Shown: positions 8,830 through 17,388 of the stretch, piece by piece
How the letters are laid out: each line of letters begins with the position of its first letter
Numbering within the stretch: the first letter of the stretch is position 1
NCBI RefSeq assembly: GCF_002207865.1
Contig: NZ_BDQM01000013.1
Location: 1-64,000 of the forward strand
Source: Colwellia marinimaniae
Lineage (GTDB): Bacteria > Pseudomonadota > Gammaproteobacteria > Enterobacterales > Alteromonadaceae
Reading direction: 5' to 3'
Length of the DNA: 64,000 nt
Made by a program: the position numbers and the translations under genes
The notes under the pieces: generated by a model
Seen by the model: only the letters and a program-made list of their open reading frames with translations
What the model was told of the DNA's origin: nothing
Database searches by the model: none

Positions 8830-10059
8830 ATGCGAGTCTCTACAGCGCAGTTTTACTTACAAAGTGTTCAACAAATGAGTAGTAAAGCTGCAGATATTAA
8901 TGAGCAGATGGCCCATTTATCCAGTGGTAAACGTGTGCTTACCGCCAAAGATGATGCCGTGGCTTATGGCACTTTGGCTGGTTATAAAAATGACTTGGCA
9001 AATATTGAAAAATATAAACGCAATATCAACCAGGCCGAAAGTCACAACAGCTTGCAAGAAGTTTCTTTTGCTGGCGCTGAAGATATCCTAAATGATATTC
9101 AGCAACGTCTGCTACAGGCTAATAACGGTGCTATGTCTGATGAAGACTTACAAACGCTAGCTAAGCAAGTTCGCCATAGCTTTAACCAGTTATTTGATGT
9201 TGCCAATAGTCAAAATGAAAATGGCAATTATATTTTTTCTGGCTATAAAACCGATGTACAACCTTTTAGTCAACAAGTTGACGGTAGTGTTTCTTATGGC
9301 GGAGATAGCGGTGTCAGAGAGTTGCAAATAGCCAAAAACATAAAAATACCAACAAACCAAACCGGCGATGCTGCTTTTATGAATGTTGCCAATGCCATTG
9401 GCGATTTTAGTGTTAATTATCCCACTGCCCCTGCGGCAAATACCTCGGGTGTTGCCGTTGAAAGTGCCAATATAACCGATAGAAACGCCTACAACCTAGG
9501 TGCAGGGCCTTATACATTTGCTACAGATCCAATAACTAACGATTTAACGGTTACCGATAGCACTGCTACTGTTGTTTTTCCTGTACTGCCGGCACTACCT
9601 GCGCCCTATGTTGCCGGGCAAACAATTTCCTTTGATGGCATTGACGTTACCTTAAGCGGCAACCCATTGCCGGGTGAGAGTTTTGTTATCAGTGAACAAG
9701 AAGATATTAGTATTTTTGCCACCATCAATAATGCCATAGCTTGGATGGAGCAAGGCTCTGTTGCCACCAATCAAGAACAACATCAAGTAGATTACAACAC
9801 CATTTTAGAGCAACTGAACTCGTCCATGACTCATATCACCTCAAGGCGAGTGGATTCCGGTATACGGCTGCAAGTACTTGATAGTCAAAAGGATAGGCAC
9901 CTTGATTTAGAGCTAAGCCTAGCGGCCGGGCAAGCTAACATTGAAGATTTAGACTTTGCTAAAGCTATTTCGGAGTTTGAGCAAGCAAAAATCGCTTTGC
10001 AGGTATCACAGCAAACGTTTAGCAAGGTACAAGGTTTAACATTATTTAATTATATTTAA
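8830..10059 (+). CDS. flgL: Hook-filament junction protein FlgL (HAP3)
   Basis: FlgL is the second junction protein between FlgK and the flagellin filament. The N terminus MRVSTAQFYLQSVQQMSSK and SSGKRVLTAKDDAVAYGTL correspond to the flagellin-like D0/D1 helices, and the C terminus DLDFAKAISEFEQAKIALQV with a final SKVQGLTLFNYI is typical of FlgL. At 409 residues it is larger than the enterobacterial protein (about 317), with an expanded central surface domain. A GGAG site lies in the 9-bp gap after flgK. Confidence 0.95.
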   Translation: MRVSTAQFYLQSVQQMSSKAADINEQMAHLSSGKRVLTAKDDAVAYGTLAGYKNDLANIEKYKRNINQAESHNSLQEVSFAGAEDILNDIQQRLLQANNGAMSDEDLQTLAKQVRHSFNQLFDVANSQNENGNYIFSGYKTDVQPFSQQVDGSVSYGGDSGVRELQIAKNIKIPTNQTGDAAFMNVANAIGDFSVNYPTAPAANTSGVAVESANITDRNAYNLGAGPYTFATDPITNDLTVTDSTATVVFPVLPALPAPYVAGQTISFDGIDVTLSGNPLPGESFVISEQEDISIFATINNAIAWMEQGSVATNQEQHQVDYNTILEQLNSSMTHITSRRVDSGIRLQVLDSQKDRHLDLELSLAAGQANIEDLDFAKAISEFEQAKIALQVSQQTFSKVQGLTLFNYI

Positions 10060-10081
10060 TTTTTTAAAATAGTTAATAAAA

Positions 10082-10098
10082 TTGGCACTGTTTATGCT
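10082..10098 (+). promoter_or_regulatory. Sigma54-type promoter of flagellin 1
   Basis: TTGGCAC-N5-ATGCT with GG and GC ten bases apart matches the -24/-12 consensus well. It predicts a transcript start near 10108 and an untranslated leader of roughly 150 bases. In Vibrio the main flagellin flaA is likewise RpoN- and FlrC-dependent, while its other flagellins use sigma28. Confidence 0.75.
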
Positions 10099-10255
10099 TG
10101 TTTAATGTGCAATAGCAAAGCAGTAGCAAAAAATAACAAATAGCTGACGGTAAATATAATAACACCAGCGGTTTTTATAAAGAAAGAAAAGAGCAGAGGC
10201 TTGCCTTAACAAGCTTCTAATAACAGAAAGTAAACGTACACATTAGGAGTTTATT

Positions 10256-11716
10256 ATGGCTTTATCAGTCGTTACTAACGTCGCATCACTAAATGCTCAA
10301 CGTAACTTAACTAAATCAGGCAGTGCTTTAGCTACCTCAATGCAGCGCCTGTCATCGGGTATGCGTATTAACAGCGCCAAAGATGATGCTGCGGGATTGC
10401 AAATATCAAACCGCTTAACCTCGCAGATTAATGGTTTAGCGGTAGCACAACGAAATGCTAACGATGGTATTTCTATGGCACAAACGGCAGAGGGTGCTAT
10501 GCAAGCTTCTACCGATATTTTGCAGCGTATGCGTGAGCTAGCATTACAAGCGGCTAACGGATCAAACTCAGCTGAAGATCGCGGTGCGATGCAAAAAGAA
10601 GTAGCGGCATTACAAGAAGAATTAACGCGTATTGCCGAAACTACCTCCTTTGGTGGTCAAAAATTACTGGATGGTAGTTTTGGTACCAAGGCTTTCCAAG
10701 TGGGTGCTAATGCTAATGAAACTATTAGCATGACCATGAATAATATTGCTGCTACTAGTTTAGGTAATGATATTTATGATCTGCAAGGTTCTATAGCTGG
10801 TGCCGTTATTACGGGGAGTGTTAACGGCATTACAGCTGACTCTGTGTTGACAATTTCAGGAGATGGAGGCTCAGGAACTTCAACTGGAGATATAACTTGG
10901 AATAGTAATGCTACCAGTAAAGATATTGCAGCAGCAATCAATACAGCAACATCAGACAAAAATGTCAAAGTTACAGCAAAAGTTACAAATGAAGTAACCG
11001 TAGGTAGTTTTAATGCAGTATCTAATGGAGCGGATATAGAGCTAACTATTGGTACGACTCAGATTGATATCGATTCTTTTAACAGTACAGATTTAACCGC
11101 GATGGTTAGCGCTATTAATTCTAGCACAGGTACACATGGGGTTACAGCGACCCTCAATGATGACAAGTCCAAAATGGTACTATCTAGTGATGATGATATT
11201 CTATTGAATCTAGATGAAGCTAGTACATCTATTGCGATTACTATGGATGTTACCGGTGATGCTGGAGGTACGACCACGGCTGCACGAGCTGCTGACACCA
11301 TTGCCGTCGGTTCAATAAGTCTTTCAGGACCAGAGGGCTTTTCATTCGCTGCTGCTGTTGGTACGGAAGTATTTGCAACAACGGGTGCAAATTCAACATT
11401 AGACTCTGTTAATGATATTAAGCTAACCACACAAGCAGGCTCTCAAAGTGCTATTGACGTAATTGATGCAGCGTTAGCTAGTATTGATGCAAGCCGAGCT
11501 GACTTAGGTGCGTTACAAAACCGTTTTGGTCACACCATCAGTAACTTGGCTAATATTTCAGAAAATGTTTCTGCATCACGTAGTCGTATTCAAGATACTG
11601 ATTTTGCCGTAGAGACCGCGATAATGACCAAGAACCAAATATTACAACAAGCAGGTACTTCAATATTGGCGCAAGCGAACCAAATACCACAAGCAGCCAT
11701 TAGCTTGTTAGGTTAG
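10256..11716 (+). CDS. fliC: Flagellin 1
   Basis: Structural subunit of the flagellar filament, exported by the type III apparatus and capped by FliD. The 486-residue protein has the conserved D0/D1 regions: N-terminal [18 protein letters not shown] and [19 protein letters not shown]-terminal [19 protein letters not shown] and a final QAAISLLG. The variable centre (about residues 175-400) is Thr/Ser/Asp-rich. From residue 175 to about 463 its DNA is identical to flagellin 2, while both ends differ clearly. An AGGAG site precedes the ATG, a sigma54-type promoter lies 150-175 bp upstream, and a strong terminator follows inside the REP island. Confidence 0.97.
   Translation: MALSVVTNVASLNAQRNLTKSGSALATSMQRLSSGMRINSAKDDAAGLQISNRLTSQINGLAVAQRNANDGISMAQTAEGAMQASTDILQRMRELALQAANGSNSAEDRGAMQKEVAALQEELTRIAETTSFGGQKLLDGSFGTKAFQVGANANETISMTMNNIAATSLGNDIYDLQGSIAGAVITGSVNGITADSVLTISGDGGSGTSTGDITWNSNATSKDIAAAINTATSDKNVKVTAKVTNEVTVGSFNAVSNGADIELTIGTTQIDIDSFNSTDLTAMVSAINSSTGTHGVTATLNDDKSKMVLSSDDDILLNLDEASTSIAITMDVTGDAGGTTTAARAADTIAVGSISLSGPEGFSFAAAVGTEVFATTGANSTLDSVNDIKLTTQAGSQSAIDVIDAALASIDASRADLGALQNRFGHTISNLANISENVSASRSRIQDTDFAVETAIMTKNQILQQAGTSILAQANQIPQAAISLLG
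10779..11643 (+). repeat. 865-bp block identical to flagellin 2, copy A
   Basis: By eye this stretch is base-for-base identical to 13794-14658 (offset 3015 bp). Identity stops abruptly on both sides: the next 73 bp to the stop codon carry roughly ten or more mismatches, and the 5' parts of the genes also differ. This pattern suggests recent gene conversion between the paralogues. Confidence 0.93.
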
Positions 11717-11728
11717 TTTTATCCGCTT

Positions 11729-12073
11729 GTAGAGGCGACTTTAGTCGCCTTACCGGAAACGTTAAGATAATTCGGGCTGGCTGTTGCAACCCGTAGCGGC
11801 GACTTTAGTCGCCTAAATAGAGTAATGAATATAAAGCCGAACAATCATTGTTCGGCTTTTTTGTTTTTGGTGTTAGGTGTTTATTTATTTTTATGGTTAT
11901 TGATAAATGGGCGACTAAAGTCGCCCCTACGGTGGTCGTCGGTTGGAGGTGTTGCAATAACCCGTAGCGGCAATCAGTAGCGGCAATCAGTAGCGGCGAC
12001 TTCGTCGCCTTACAGGAGATGTTGAGATAATTTGGGCTGGTTGTTGCAACCCGTAGCGGCGACTTTAGTCGCC
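11729..12073. repeat. REP array upstream of the RAYT gene
   Basis: REP units of the form GTAG-N-GGCGACTTTAGTCGCC lie on the plus strand at 11729-11749, 11793-11813, 11990-12009 (shorter loop) and 12053-12073, and on the minus strand at 11910-11930. Two further truncated heads GTAGCGGCAATCA stand in tandem from 11964. Direct and inverted copies together resemble BIMEs. The 413-bp gap between flagellin 1 and the RAYT gene is essentially this array plus the flagellin terminator. Confidence 0.92.
11833..11862 (+). terminator. Intrinsic terminator of flagellin 1
   Basis: A perfect stem GCCGAACAAT/ATTGTTCGGC with a one-base nominal loop, flanked by AAA and a run of six T. It lies about 115 bp after the flagellin 1 stop, beyond two REP units, so these units would be transcribed into the flagellin mRNA 3' end. 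Confidence 0.88.
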
Positions 12074-12129
12074 TAATCAAATGTTATCGTCTATGGTAAA
12101 TTAATTACGCACTTCAAAAGGATTTGATT

Positions 12130-12579
12130 ATGTCACGAGACAAGCTAATTAAAGGCAGAACATCCCTCAAAAATCATATTTACCACGTAACAACATGCAC
12201 ACAAAATCGTCAACCATTCTTTGACAACTTCCATTGTGCTCGCTTATTAATAAATGAAATGAAAAAGCTAGAGCAATCGAAGCAAGTGCTTGCTATTACG
12301 TGGGTCATTATGCCCGATCACTTACATTGGCTGTTGCAACTGTCGGGTGAAAAATCCTTATCTACTATCATGCAAAGCTTAAAAGGCTGCAGTTCAAAAA
12401 CTATTAATCAATATAACCCGCAAATTAATTTTGCATGGCAACGAGGATTTTATGACCATGCCATAAGAGCAGAAGAAGATTTATTAAAGGTGTCTCGTTA
12501 TATTGTTGCTAATCCGTTGCGAGCCGGGTTAGTTGACAATATTGGCCATTACCCTTTTTGGGATTCTATTTATATTTGA
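12130..12579 (+). CDS. REP-associated tyrosine transposase (RAYT, TnpA_REP)
   Basis: RAYTs are single-domain HUH-type nucleases related to IS200/IS605 TnpA that bind and cut REP sequences headed by GTAG. The 149-residue product has the metal-binding H-x-H motif in WVIMPDHLHWLLQL, a HVTTCTQNRQPFF start typical of the family, and the C-terminal SRYIVANPLRAGLV segment carrying a candidate nucleophilic tyrosine. The ATG at 12130 is chosen because AAAGGA lies 7 bases before it. GTAG-headed REPs flank it on both sides and no terminal inverted repeats or second gene are seen, as expected for a domesticated single-copy RAYT. It sits between the flagellins and has no evident flagellar role. Confidence 0.92.
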   Translation: MSRDKLIKGRTSLKNHIYHVTTCTQNRQPFFDNFHCARLLINEMKKLEQSKQVLAITWVIMPDHLHWLLQLSGEKSLSTIMQSLKGCSSKTINQYNPQINFAWQRGFYDHAIRAEEDLLKVSRYIVANPLRAGLVDNIGHYPFWDSIYI

Positions 12580-12600
12580 TTATATTTGATGAGGGTTTTT

Positions 12601-13116
12601 TATGAATGGGCGACTAAAGTCGCCCCTACGGTCGGGGTGATGTTGAGATGATTTTGGGCGTGATATTGCAATAACACGTAGCGGCGACTTTAGTCGCCTT
12701 ACAGGTAATGTTGAGATAATTCGGGGCAGTATGTTGCAATAACATCGTCGCCTAATCCAATGTGATTTATCATTTGTTGTTCGGTTTTATTGAGGCGTGG
12801 TGTTTATTGATGAATGGGCGACTAAAGTCGCCTCTACGGTCGGGGTGATGTTGAGATGATTTTGGGCGAGGATATTGACATAACATGTAGCGGCGACTTC
12901 AGTCGCCTTACAGGAGACGTTAAGATAATCCGGGCAGTATATTGCAATAACATCGTCGCCTAATCCAATGTGATTTATCATTTTTTGTTCGTTTTTATTG
13001 AGGTGTGGTGTTTATTTATGAATGGGCGACTAAAGTCGCCCCTACGGTCGGGGTGATGTTGAGGTGATTTTGGGCGAGGATATTGACATAACATGTAGCG
13101 GCGACTTTAGTCGCCT
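12601..13116. repeat. 208-bp tandem BIME-like array downstream of the RAYT gene
   Basis: A 208-bp unit starting near 12601, 12809 and 13017 is present about 2.5 times. Each unit carries a minus-strand REP (12609-12629, 12817-12837, 13025-13045) followed by a plus-strand REP (12678-12698, 12887-12907, 13095-13115), and the two complete units also have a truncated half-site with CATCGTCGCC. The minus-strand ORF that could be read here is repeat shadow. This array fills most of the 691-bp gap before flagellin 2. Confidence 0.92.
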
Positions 13117-13151
13117 AACCCAATACCCAATAATGTTTTTGATAAAAAGAT

Positions 13152-13178
13152 TAAAGTTATTTTTTGAGCTGCCGTTAA
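13152..13178 (+). promoter_or_regulatory. Sigma28 (FliA) promoter of flagellin 2
   Basis: TAAAGTTA-N11-GCCGTTAA differs from the consensus TAAAGTTT-N11-GCCGATAA at one base in each half, with exact spacing. The predicted start near 13185 gives a leader of about 85 bases to the flagellin 2 ATG. It stands directly after the last REP unit. Confidence 0.88.
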
Positions 13179-13270
13179 GGTGATTAGAACGGGAACTAGA
13201 TGACACATTTAATAGTTCTAAATTTAAAATCTAATTAACGCATTACAAATTTGTAAGCAGGAGTTTTAAC

Positions 13271-14731
13271 ATGGCTATTTCGGTAATCACTAATGTATCA
13301 TCACTAAATGCTCAACGTAACTTAACTAAATCAGGTCAGGCCCTTGCCACTTCAATGCAACGTTTATCATCAGGTATGCGTATTAACAGCGCCAAAGATG
13401 ATGCGGCTGGTCTACAAATTTCAAACCGTTTAACTTCACAAATTAATGGATTAGGCGTAGCGCAACGTAATGCTAATGATGGTATATCAATGGCACAAAC
13501 GGCAGAAGGTGCGATGCAAGCATCGACTGATATTTTACAACGTATGCGTGAACTAGCATTACAATCAGCTAACGGATCAAACTCAAGTGATGACCGCGCA
13601 GCAATGCAAAAAGAAGTAGTCGCTTTACAAGATGAGTTAACCCGTATTGCAGAAACTACCTCGTTTGGTGGTCAAAAATTACTAGATGGTAGTTTTGGCA
13701 CCAAGGCTTTTCAAGTAGGTTCTAATGCGAATGAAACTATTGATATGACAATGACCAATATTTCTGCTGATCAATTAGGTAATGATAGGTATAATCTGCA
13801 AGGTTCTATAGCTGGTGCCGTTATTACGGGGAGTGTTAACGGCATTACAGCTGACTCTGTGTTGACAATTTCAGGAGATGGAGGCTCAGGAACTTCAACT
13901 GGAGATATAACTTGGAATAGTAATGCTACCAGTAAAGATATTGCAGCAGCAATCAATACAGCAACATCAGACAAAAATGTCAAAGTTACAGCAAAAGTTA
14001 CAAATGAAGTAACCGTAGGTAGTTTTAATGCAGTATCTAATGGAGCGGATATAGAGCTAACTATTGGTACGACTCAGATTGATATCGATTCTTTTAACAG
14101 TACAGATTTAACCGCGATGGTTAGCGCTATTAATTCTAGCACAGGTACACATGGGGTTACAGCGACCCTCAATGATGACAAGTCCAAAATGGTACTATCT
14201 AGTGATGATGATATTCTATTGAATCTAGATGAAGCTAGTACATCTATTGCGATTACTATGGATGTTACCGGTGATGCTGGAGGTACGACCACGGCTGCAC
14301 GAGCTGCTGACACCATTGCCGTCGGTTCAATAAGTCTTTCAGGACCAGAGGGCTTTTCATTCGCTGCTGCTGTTGGTACGGAAGTATTTGCAACAACGGG
14401 TGCAAATTCAACATTAGACTCTGTTAATGATATTAAGCTAACCACACAAGCAGGCTCTCAAAGTGCTATTGACGTAATTGATGCAGCGTTAGCTAGTATT
14501 GATGCAAGCCGAGCTGACTTAGGTGCGTTACAAAACCGTTTTGGTCACACCATCAGTAACTTGGCTAATATTTCAGAAAATGTTTCTGCATCACGTAGTC
14601 GTATTCAAGATACTGATTTTGCCGTAGAGACCGCGATAATGACCAAGAACCAAATATTGCAACAAGCAGGTACCTCAATTTTGGCGCAGGCGAACCAATT
14701 ACCACAAGCGGCCTTAAGTCTACTTGGCTAG
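13271..14731 (+). CDS. fliC: Flagellin 2
   Basis: Second filament subunit, again 486 residues and of the same architecture as flagellin 1. The N-terminal 174 residues differ from flagellin 1 at scattered positions (for example [16 protein letters not shown] and [13 protein letters not shown]). From residue 175 onward the two proteins are identical until the last residues, which read [11 protein letters not shown] here. A CAGGAG site precedes the ATG. A near-consensus sigma28 promoter lies upstream, so this copy is expected late in assembly, unlike the sigma54-type flagellin 1. A terminator follows at 14781-14812. Confidence 0.97.
   Translation: MAISVITNVSSLNAQRNLTKSGQALATSMQRLSSGMRINSAKDDAAGLQISNRLTSQINGLGVAQRNANDGISMAQTAEGAMQASTDILQRMRELALQSANGSNSSDDRAAMQKEVVALQDELTRIAETTSFGGQKLLDGSFGTKAFQVGSNANETIDMTMTNISADQLGNDRYNLQGSIAGAVITGSVNGITADSVLTISGDGGSGTSTGDITWNSNATSKDIAAAINTATSDKNVKVTAKVTNEVTVGSFNAVSNGADIELTIGTTQIDIDSFNSTDLTAMVSAINSSTGTHGVTATLNDDKSKMVLSSDDDILLNLDEASTSIAITMDVTGDAGGTTTAARAADTIAVGSISLSGPEGFSFAAAVGTEVFATTGANSTLDSVNDIKLTTQAGSQSAIDVIDAALASIDASRADLGALQNRFGHTISNLANISENVSASRSRIQDTDFAVETAIMTKNQILQQAGTSILAQANQLPQAALSLLG
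13794..14658 (+). repeat. 865-bp block identical to flagellin 1, copy B
   Basis: Partner of 10779-11643. The left edge falls within a codon of residue 175 and the right edge 73 bp before the stop. Outside it the genes show synonymous and non-synonymous changes; inside I find none. Confidence 0.93.
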
Positions 14732-14780
14732 GTCATCAGTATTTAAGATGACGTTGGCTTAGGCCTAGCTTAAAACGTGT

Positions 14781-14812
14781 AAAGGAAGAGGCCAATAGTC
14801 CTCTTCCTTTTT
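14781..14812 (+). terminator. Intrinsic terminator of flagellin 2
   Basis: Stem AAAGGAAGAGG against CCTCTTCCTTT with an 8-base loop and a T run, about 50 bp after the stop codon. Confidence 0.9.
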
Positions 14813-14890
14813 GTGTTTAGTTACTCGCTGGTTGCTTACGGGCAATGATTGGTTAATGGTTTATTCATAATGAGTTATTTTATCGTTAGA

Positions 14891-14916
14891 CAAAGTTATA
14901 GTATTGGTTTGAATAA
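14891..14916 (+). promoter_or_regulatory. Weak sigma28-like site before flaG
   Basis: CAAAGTTA is a fair -35 half, but the -10 half (TTGAATAA at N10) matches the consensus only in its ATAA end. In Vibrio the flaG-fliD operon is sigma28-dependent, which makes the position plausible; the sequence support is weak. Confidence 0.3.
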
Positions 14917-14943
14917 CTGTTGAAATAACGTAAGGAGTCTATA

Positions 14944-15369
14944 ATGAGTACAATAGCAAGCACTACAGATATTGCTTTGCCTAACTTAACGGCGGAGCTT
15001 AATAAGTCTGTTGACTCGGCAGTAAAGGCCGTAGAGGCAACAGTGAAAACAAGCGACTTGACGGTAAATGAACTCGCCAGTGATGAGCAGTCGTCAGCGG
15101 TTTCGCTAAGTGAGCAAGCTAAAGAGCTCAAGCAAGCGCCATTAACCACCGAACAGCTTGAAAAGGTGGCGCAACAATTGCAGGAGTTTGTTGGCAATAT
15201 GAATCGCGGTTTGGAGTTTTCGGTAGACAAAGATTCTGGTCGTGATGTTATCAAAGTCATTGATAAAAACAGTGGTGAACTGGTTAAACAATTTCCTTCA
15301 GAGGAAGTATTAACTTTAGTGGCCAAACTATCTGAAATGGTGGGTGCTTTTATTGATGCTAAAGTTTAA
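14944..15369 (+). CDS. flaG: FlaG family flagellar protein
   Basis: FlaG proteins lie next to fliD in polar-flagellum clusters and influence filament length in some species; their mechanism is poorly known. The 141-residue product has a low-complexity acidic N half and a conserved C-terminal FlaG domain from about residue 75: LQEFVGNMNRGLEFSVDKDS followed by GRDVIKVIDKNSGELVKQFP and SEEVLTLVAKLSE. An AAGGAGT site precedes the ATG. fliD follows after 63 bp. Confidence 0.9.
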   Translation: MSTIASTTDIALPNLTAELNKSVDSAVKAVEATVKTSDLTVNELASDEQSSAVSLSEQAKELKQAPLTTEQLEKVAQQLQEFVGNMNRGLEFSVDKDSGRDVIKVIDKNSGELVKQFPSEEVLTLVAKLSEMVGAFIDAKV

Positions 15370-15432
15370 ATTTCAATAGTAGCATACTCGTTGCTATTGT
15401 AATTATTTATTGTCAGAGGAAAAGGGGGTTGT

Positions 15433-16866
15433 ATGCCTAGTTTAACGTTTACGGGAATAGGCTCAGGTCTTCAGATTAGCGAGATTGTTGAAGCGATTGT
15501 TGGTGCCGAAAAAGCCCCTTTTATTTCTCGGGCGAACAAGCAGCAAGCCTCATATACTACCGATATTTCAGCGGTAGGTGCTTTAAAGTCGGCTTTAGTC
15601 AGTGTTAGTGAATCTATTGCTGCTTTAGCCGATGCTGATAACTATCAACTACGTACTGCCAAAGGTGCTGATAGTTTTGTTAGCCTGAGCTCTAGTCAAG
15701 ATGCTCAAGTGGGTAGTTACTCGGTACAAGTTGATGCCTTAGCGCAAGCACACAAAATAATGTCTGCGGCAATTGATGGTGAAGAAGCCGTTGGTGAAGG
15801 TACCTTGACTATAGCGGTAAACGGTGAAAGTTTTGCTGTTGAGGTATCATCGACAGATACCTTAAGCCAAATTCGTGATGCGATAAATGATAGTGTCGAT
15901 AATGACTTGGTTATCGCGACCATAGTTACCGATGATGACGGTCAACATCTTATTATGACCAGTAAAACAACCGGGCTTGAAAATGCTATCACTACCACGG
16001 TTACCGATACCGGGGATAGCAATGATACTGACAATTTAGGTTTGTCACGTCTTGCTTATGATGTTTCAGACCCCGATCCGCTCAATCATATTACCAATTT
16101 AGCTGAGGTTACAGCAGCACTTGATGCACAAATTACCATTGACGGCACCTTGGTGGTTACCAGTAGCACCAATGTTTTTGAAAACGTTATTGATGGCGTA
16201 GATATTACCGCTAAAAAAACGCATGACGTTGATGATGATATAAGCCAAATTAGTTTCAGTGAAAATAATGCCAATATTCAATCGGGCATCGCAGACTTTG
16301 TTAAAAGTTATAATGAATTAAAAAAGTTAAGTGATCAGTTAGGCTCATCAAGCTCGGCAGGTGGTGGTGCACTTTCCGGCGATTCCTTATTGCGTGGGGT
16401 GATGAATAAATTACGCCAACAGCTCAGTGAAAGTTTTGATGCCGGTAACGGCAGTACTTTATCCTTATCACAGCTTGGTGTGGAAAGTGACCAATACGGT
16501 GTCTTGACTTTAGATACGAAAATTTTGAATGAATACATTGATAGTGATGTTGATGGCTTACAACAATTTTTTGTTGGCACAGATGCAGCAGAAGGTTTTG
16601 CCGCTTCAATTGAAACCCTGCTTAATTTTTATACGGATGATATTGATGGTGTTATTCAAAACCGTATTGACAGTCGAACGGCACAATTAGATAGATTAGA
16701 TGATGCCTATTTGGCTTTTAATGCGAGAATGGAGTCATTAGAAGCACGCTTGTATGCGCAATACAATGCCATGGATTTAATCGTGGCCCAGTTAAACTCT
16801 ACCAGTAGTTATTTAATGGCGCAGCTTGATAATATGCCTGGTGTGGTGAGGCAATATCGAAAATAA
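15433..16866 (+). CDS. fliD: Filament cap protein FliD (HAP2)
   Basis: FliD forms the cap at the filament tip that folds incoming flagellin. The 477-residue protein begins with the typical LTFTGIGSGLQISEIVEAIV, has a variable middle, and ends with the coiled-coil region ARMESLEARLYAQYNAMDLI and VAQLNSTSSYLMAQLDNM, matching the FliD C-terminal signature. Length is normal. A GAGGAAAAGGGGG run precedes the ATG. The next genes are convergent, with only 24 bp between the stop codons and no clear terminator between them. Confidence 0.95.
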   Translation: MPSLTFTGIGSGLQISEIVEAIVGAEKAPFISRANKQQASYTTDISAVGALKSALVSVSESIAALADADNYQLRTAKGADSFVSLSSSQDAQVGSYSVQVDALAQAHKIMSAAIDGEEAVGEGTLTIAVNGESFAVEVSSTDTLSQIRDAINDSVDNDLVIATIVTDDDGQHLIMTSKTTGLENAITTTVTDTGDSNDTDNLGLSRLAYDVSDPDPLNHITNLAEVTAALDAQITIDGTLVVTSSTNVFENVIDGVDITAKKTHDVDDDISQISFSENNANIQSGIADFVKSYNELKKLSDQLGSSSSAGGGALSGDSLLRGVMNKLRQQLSESFDAGNGSTLSLSQLGVESDQYGVLTLDTKILNEYIDSDVDGLQQFFVGTDAAEGFAASIETLLNFYTDDIDGVIQNRIDSRTAQLDRLDDAYLAFNARMESLEARLYAQYNAMDLIVAQLNSTSSYLMAQLDNMPGVVRQYRK

Positions 16867-16890
16867 AATTTTACTTTTAACCTAACTACT

Positions 16891-17202
16891 CTATAACAGC
16901 GCCGCTATTTTATTATAAAGTGACGTTGCTTGACTATTGGTTAAGTTACCTACAGAACGTGCCCGCCCTATTGTTGAACTTATCCTGATAACCTTATTGG
17001 CTAGGTCTTCAATTGTTCTTGATGCTTCTATCTGCGTTGCTTTTTGTTGTTTTTCAAGACCGAGTTTTGATATGTTAACCACATCTTTAGCGTAAACACC
17101 TAAATCAGGTTTTAATGGGTTTTTCTTGATTTCTTCGGTTATTTTTGGTTTAGCAGCGCGCTGTATTATACTGCTTGCGGTCAATGGATTGGCAATTGAC
17201 AT
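16891..17202 (-). CDS. Small protein of unknown function in the flagellar block
   Basis: I do not recognise this 103-residue, basic, soluble protein. It has no signal peptide or membrane segment. The N-terminal 35 residues are Pro/Lys/Ile-rich and look disordered. The rest (VNISKLGLEKQQ, then helices ending SQATSLYNKIAALL) is predicted helical. The general shape (disordered N half, helical C half, about 100 residues) recalls FlgM-type anti-sigma factors, and DVVNISKLG loosely recalls the serine/valine patch found in FlgM, but the similarity is too weak to name it. GGAG stands 6 bases before the ATG, so it is probably real. It is convergent with fliD and downstream of fliT on the minus strand. 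Confidence 0.75.
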   Translation of the reverse strand: MSIANPLTASSIIQRAAKPKITEEIKKNPLKPDLGVYAKDVVNISKLGLEKQQKATQIEASRTIEDLANKVIRISSTIGRARSVGNLTNSQATSLYNKIAALL

Positions 17203-17367
17203 AAGTTACTCCAATATCCTACCAACGGCAGTAATGCCCATTGCTATAATAGGTAATATCTTCTGCTTCTAAAGTATAGCTTTTTCTGTATAAAAATCGA
17301 ACGGTACGGATTCGACGCGTTGATAAATGTTAGCGATGACGTAATTAGCAATCATAAAACTTAAATA

Positions 17368-17374
17368 GGGGGGG
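17368..17374 (+). repeat. G7 tract in the intergenic region before the unknown gene
   Basis: Seven consecutive G in an otherwise AT-rich 186-bp gap between the fliT-like gene and the unknown gene at 16891-17202 (read as C7 in their transcript). Confidence 0.6.
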
Positions 17375-17388
17375 TAATTACCGGGGCG

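Noticed and set aside
11805-12080. A 91-codon minus-strand ORF over the REP array, and a similar one at 12787-12981
   Set aside because: Composed of REP repeats and the flagellin terminator read backwards; protein is repeat-derived.
12130-12579. Active insertion sequence of the IS200/IS605 type
   Set aside because: No second orf, no element ends and single copy; the flanking GTAG-headed REPs point to a RAYT.
11729-13115. CRISPR array between the flagellins
   Set aside because: Repeats are palindromic GTAG-headed REPs in both directions with irregular spacing; there are no uniform spacers and no cas genes.
14829-14844. GG-N10-GC spacing before flaG as a sigma54 promoter
   Set aside because: The -12 half reads GGGCA, which lacks the TTGC core; chance occurrence is likely.
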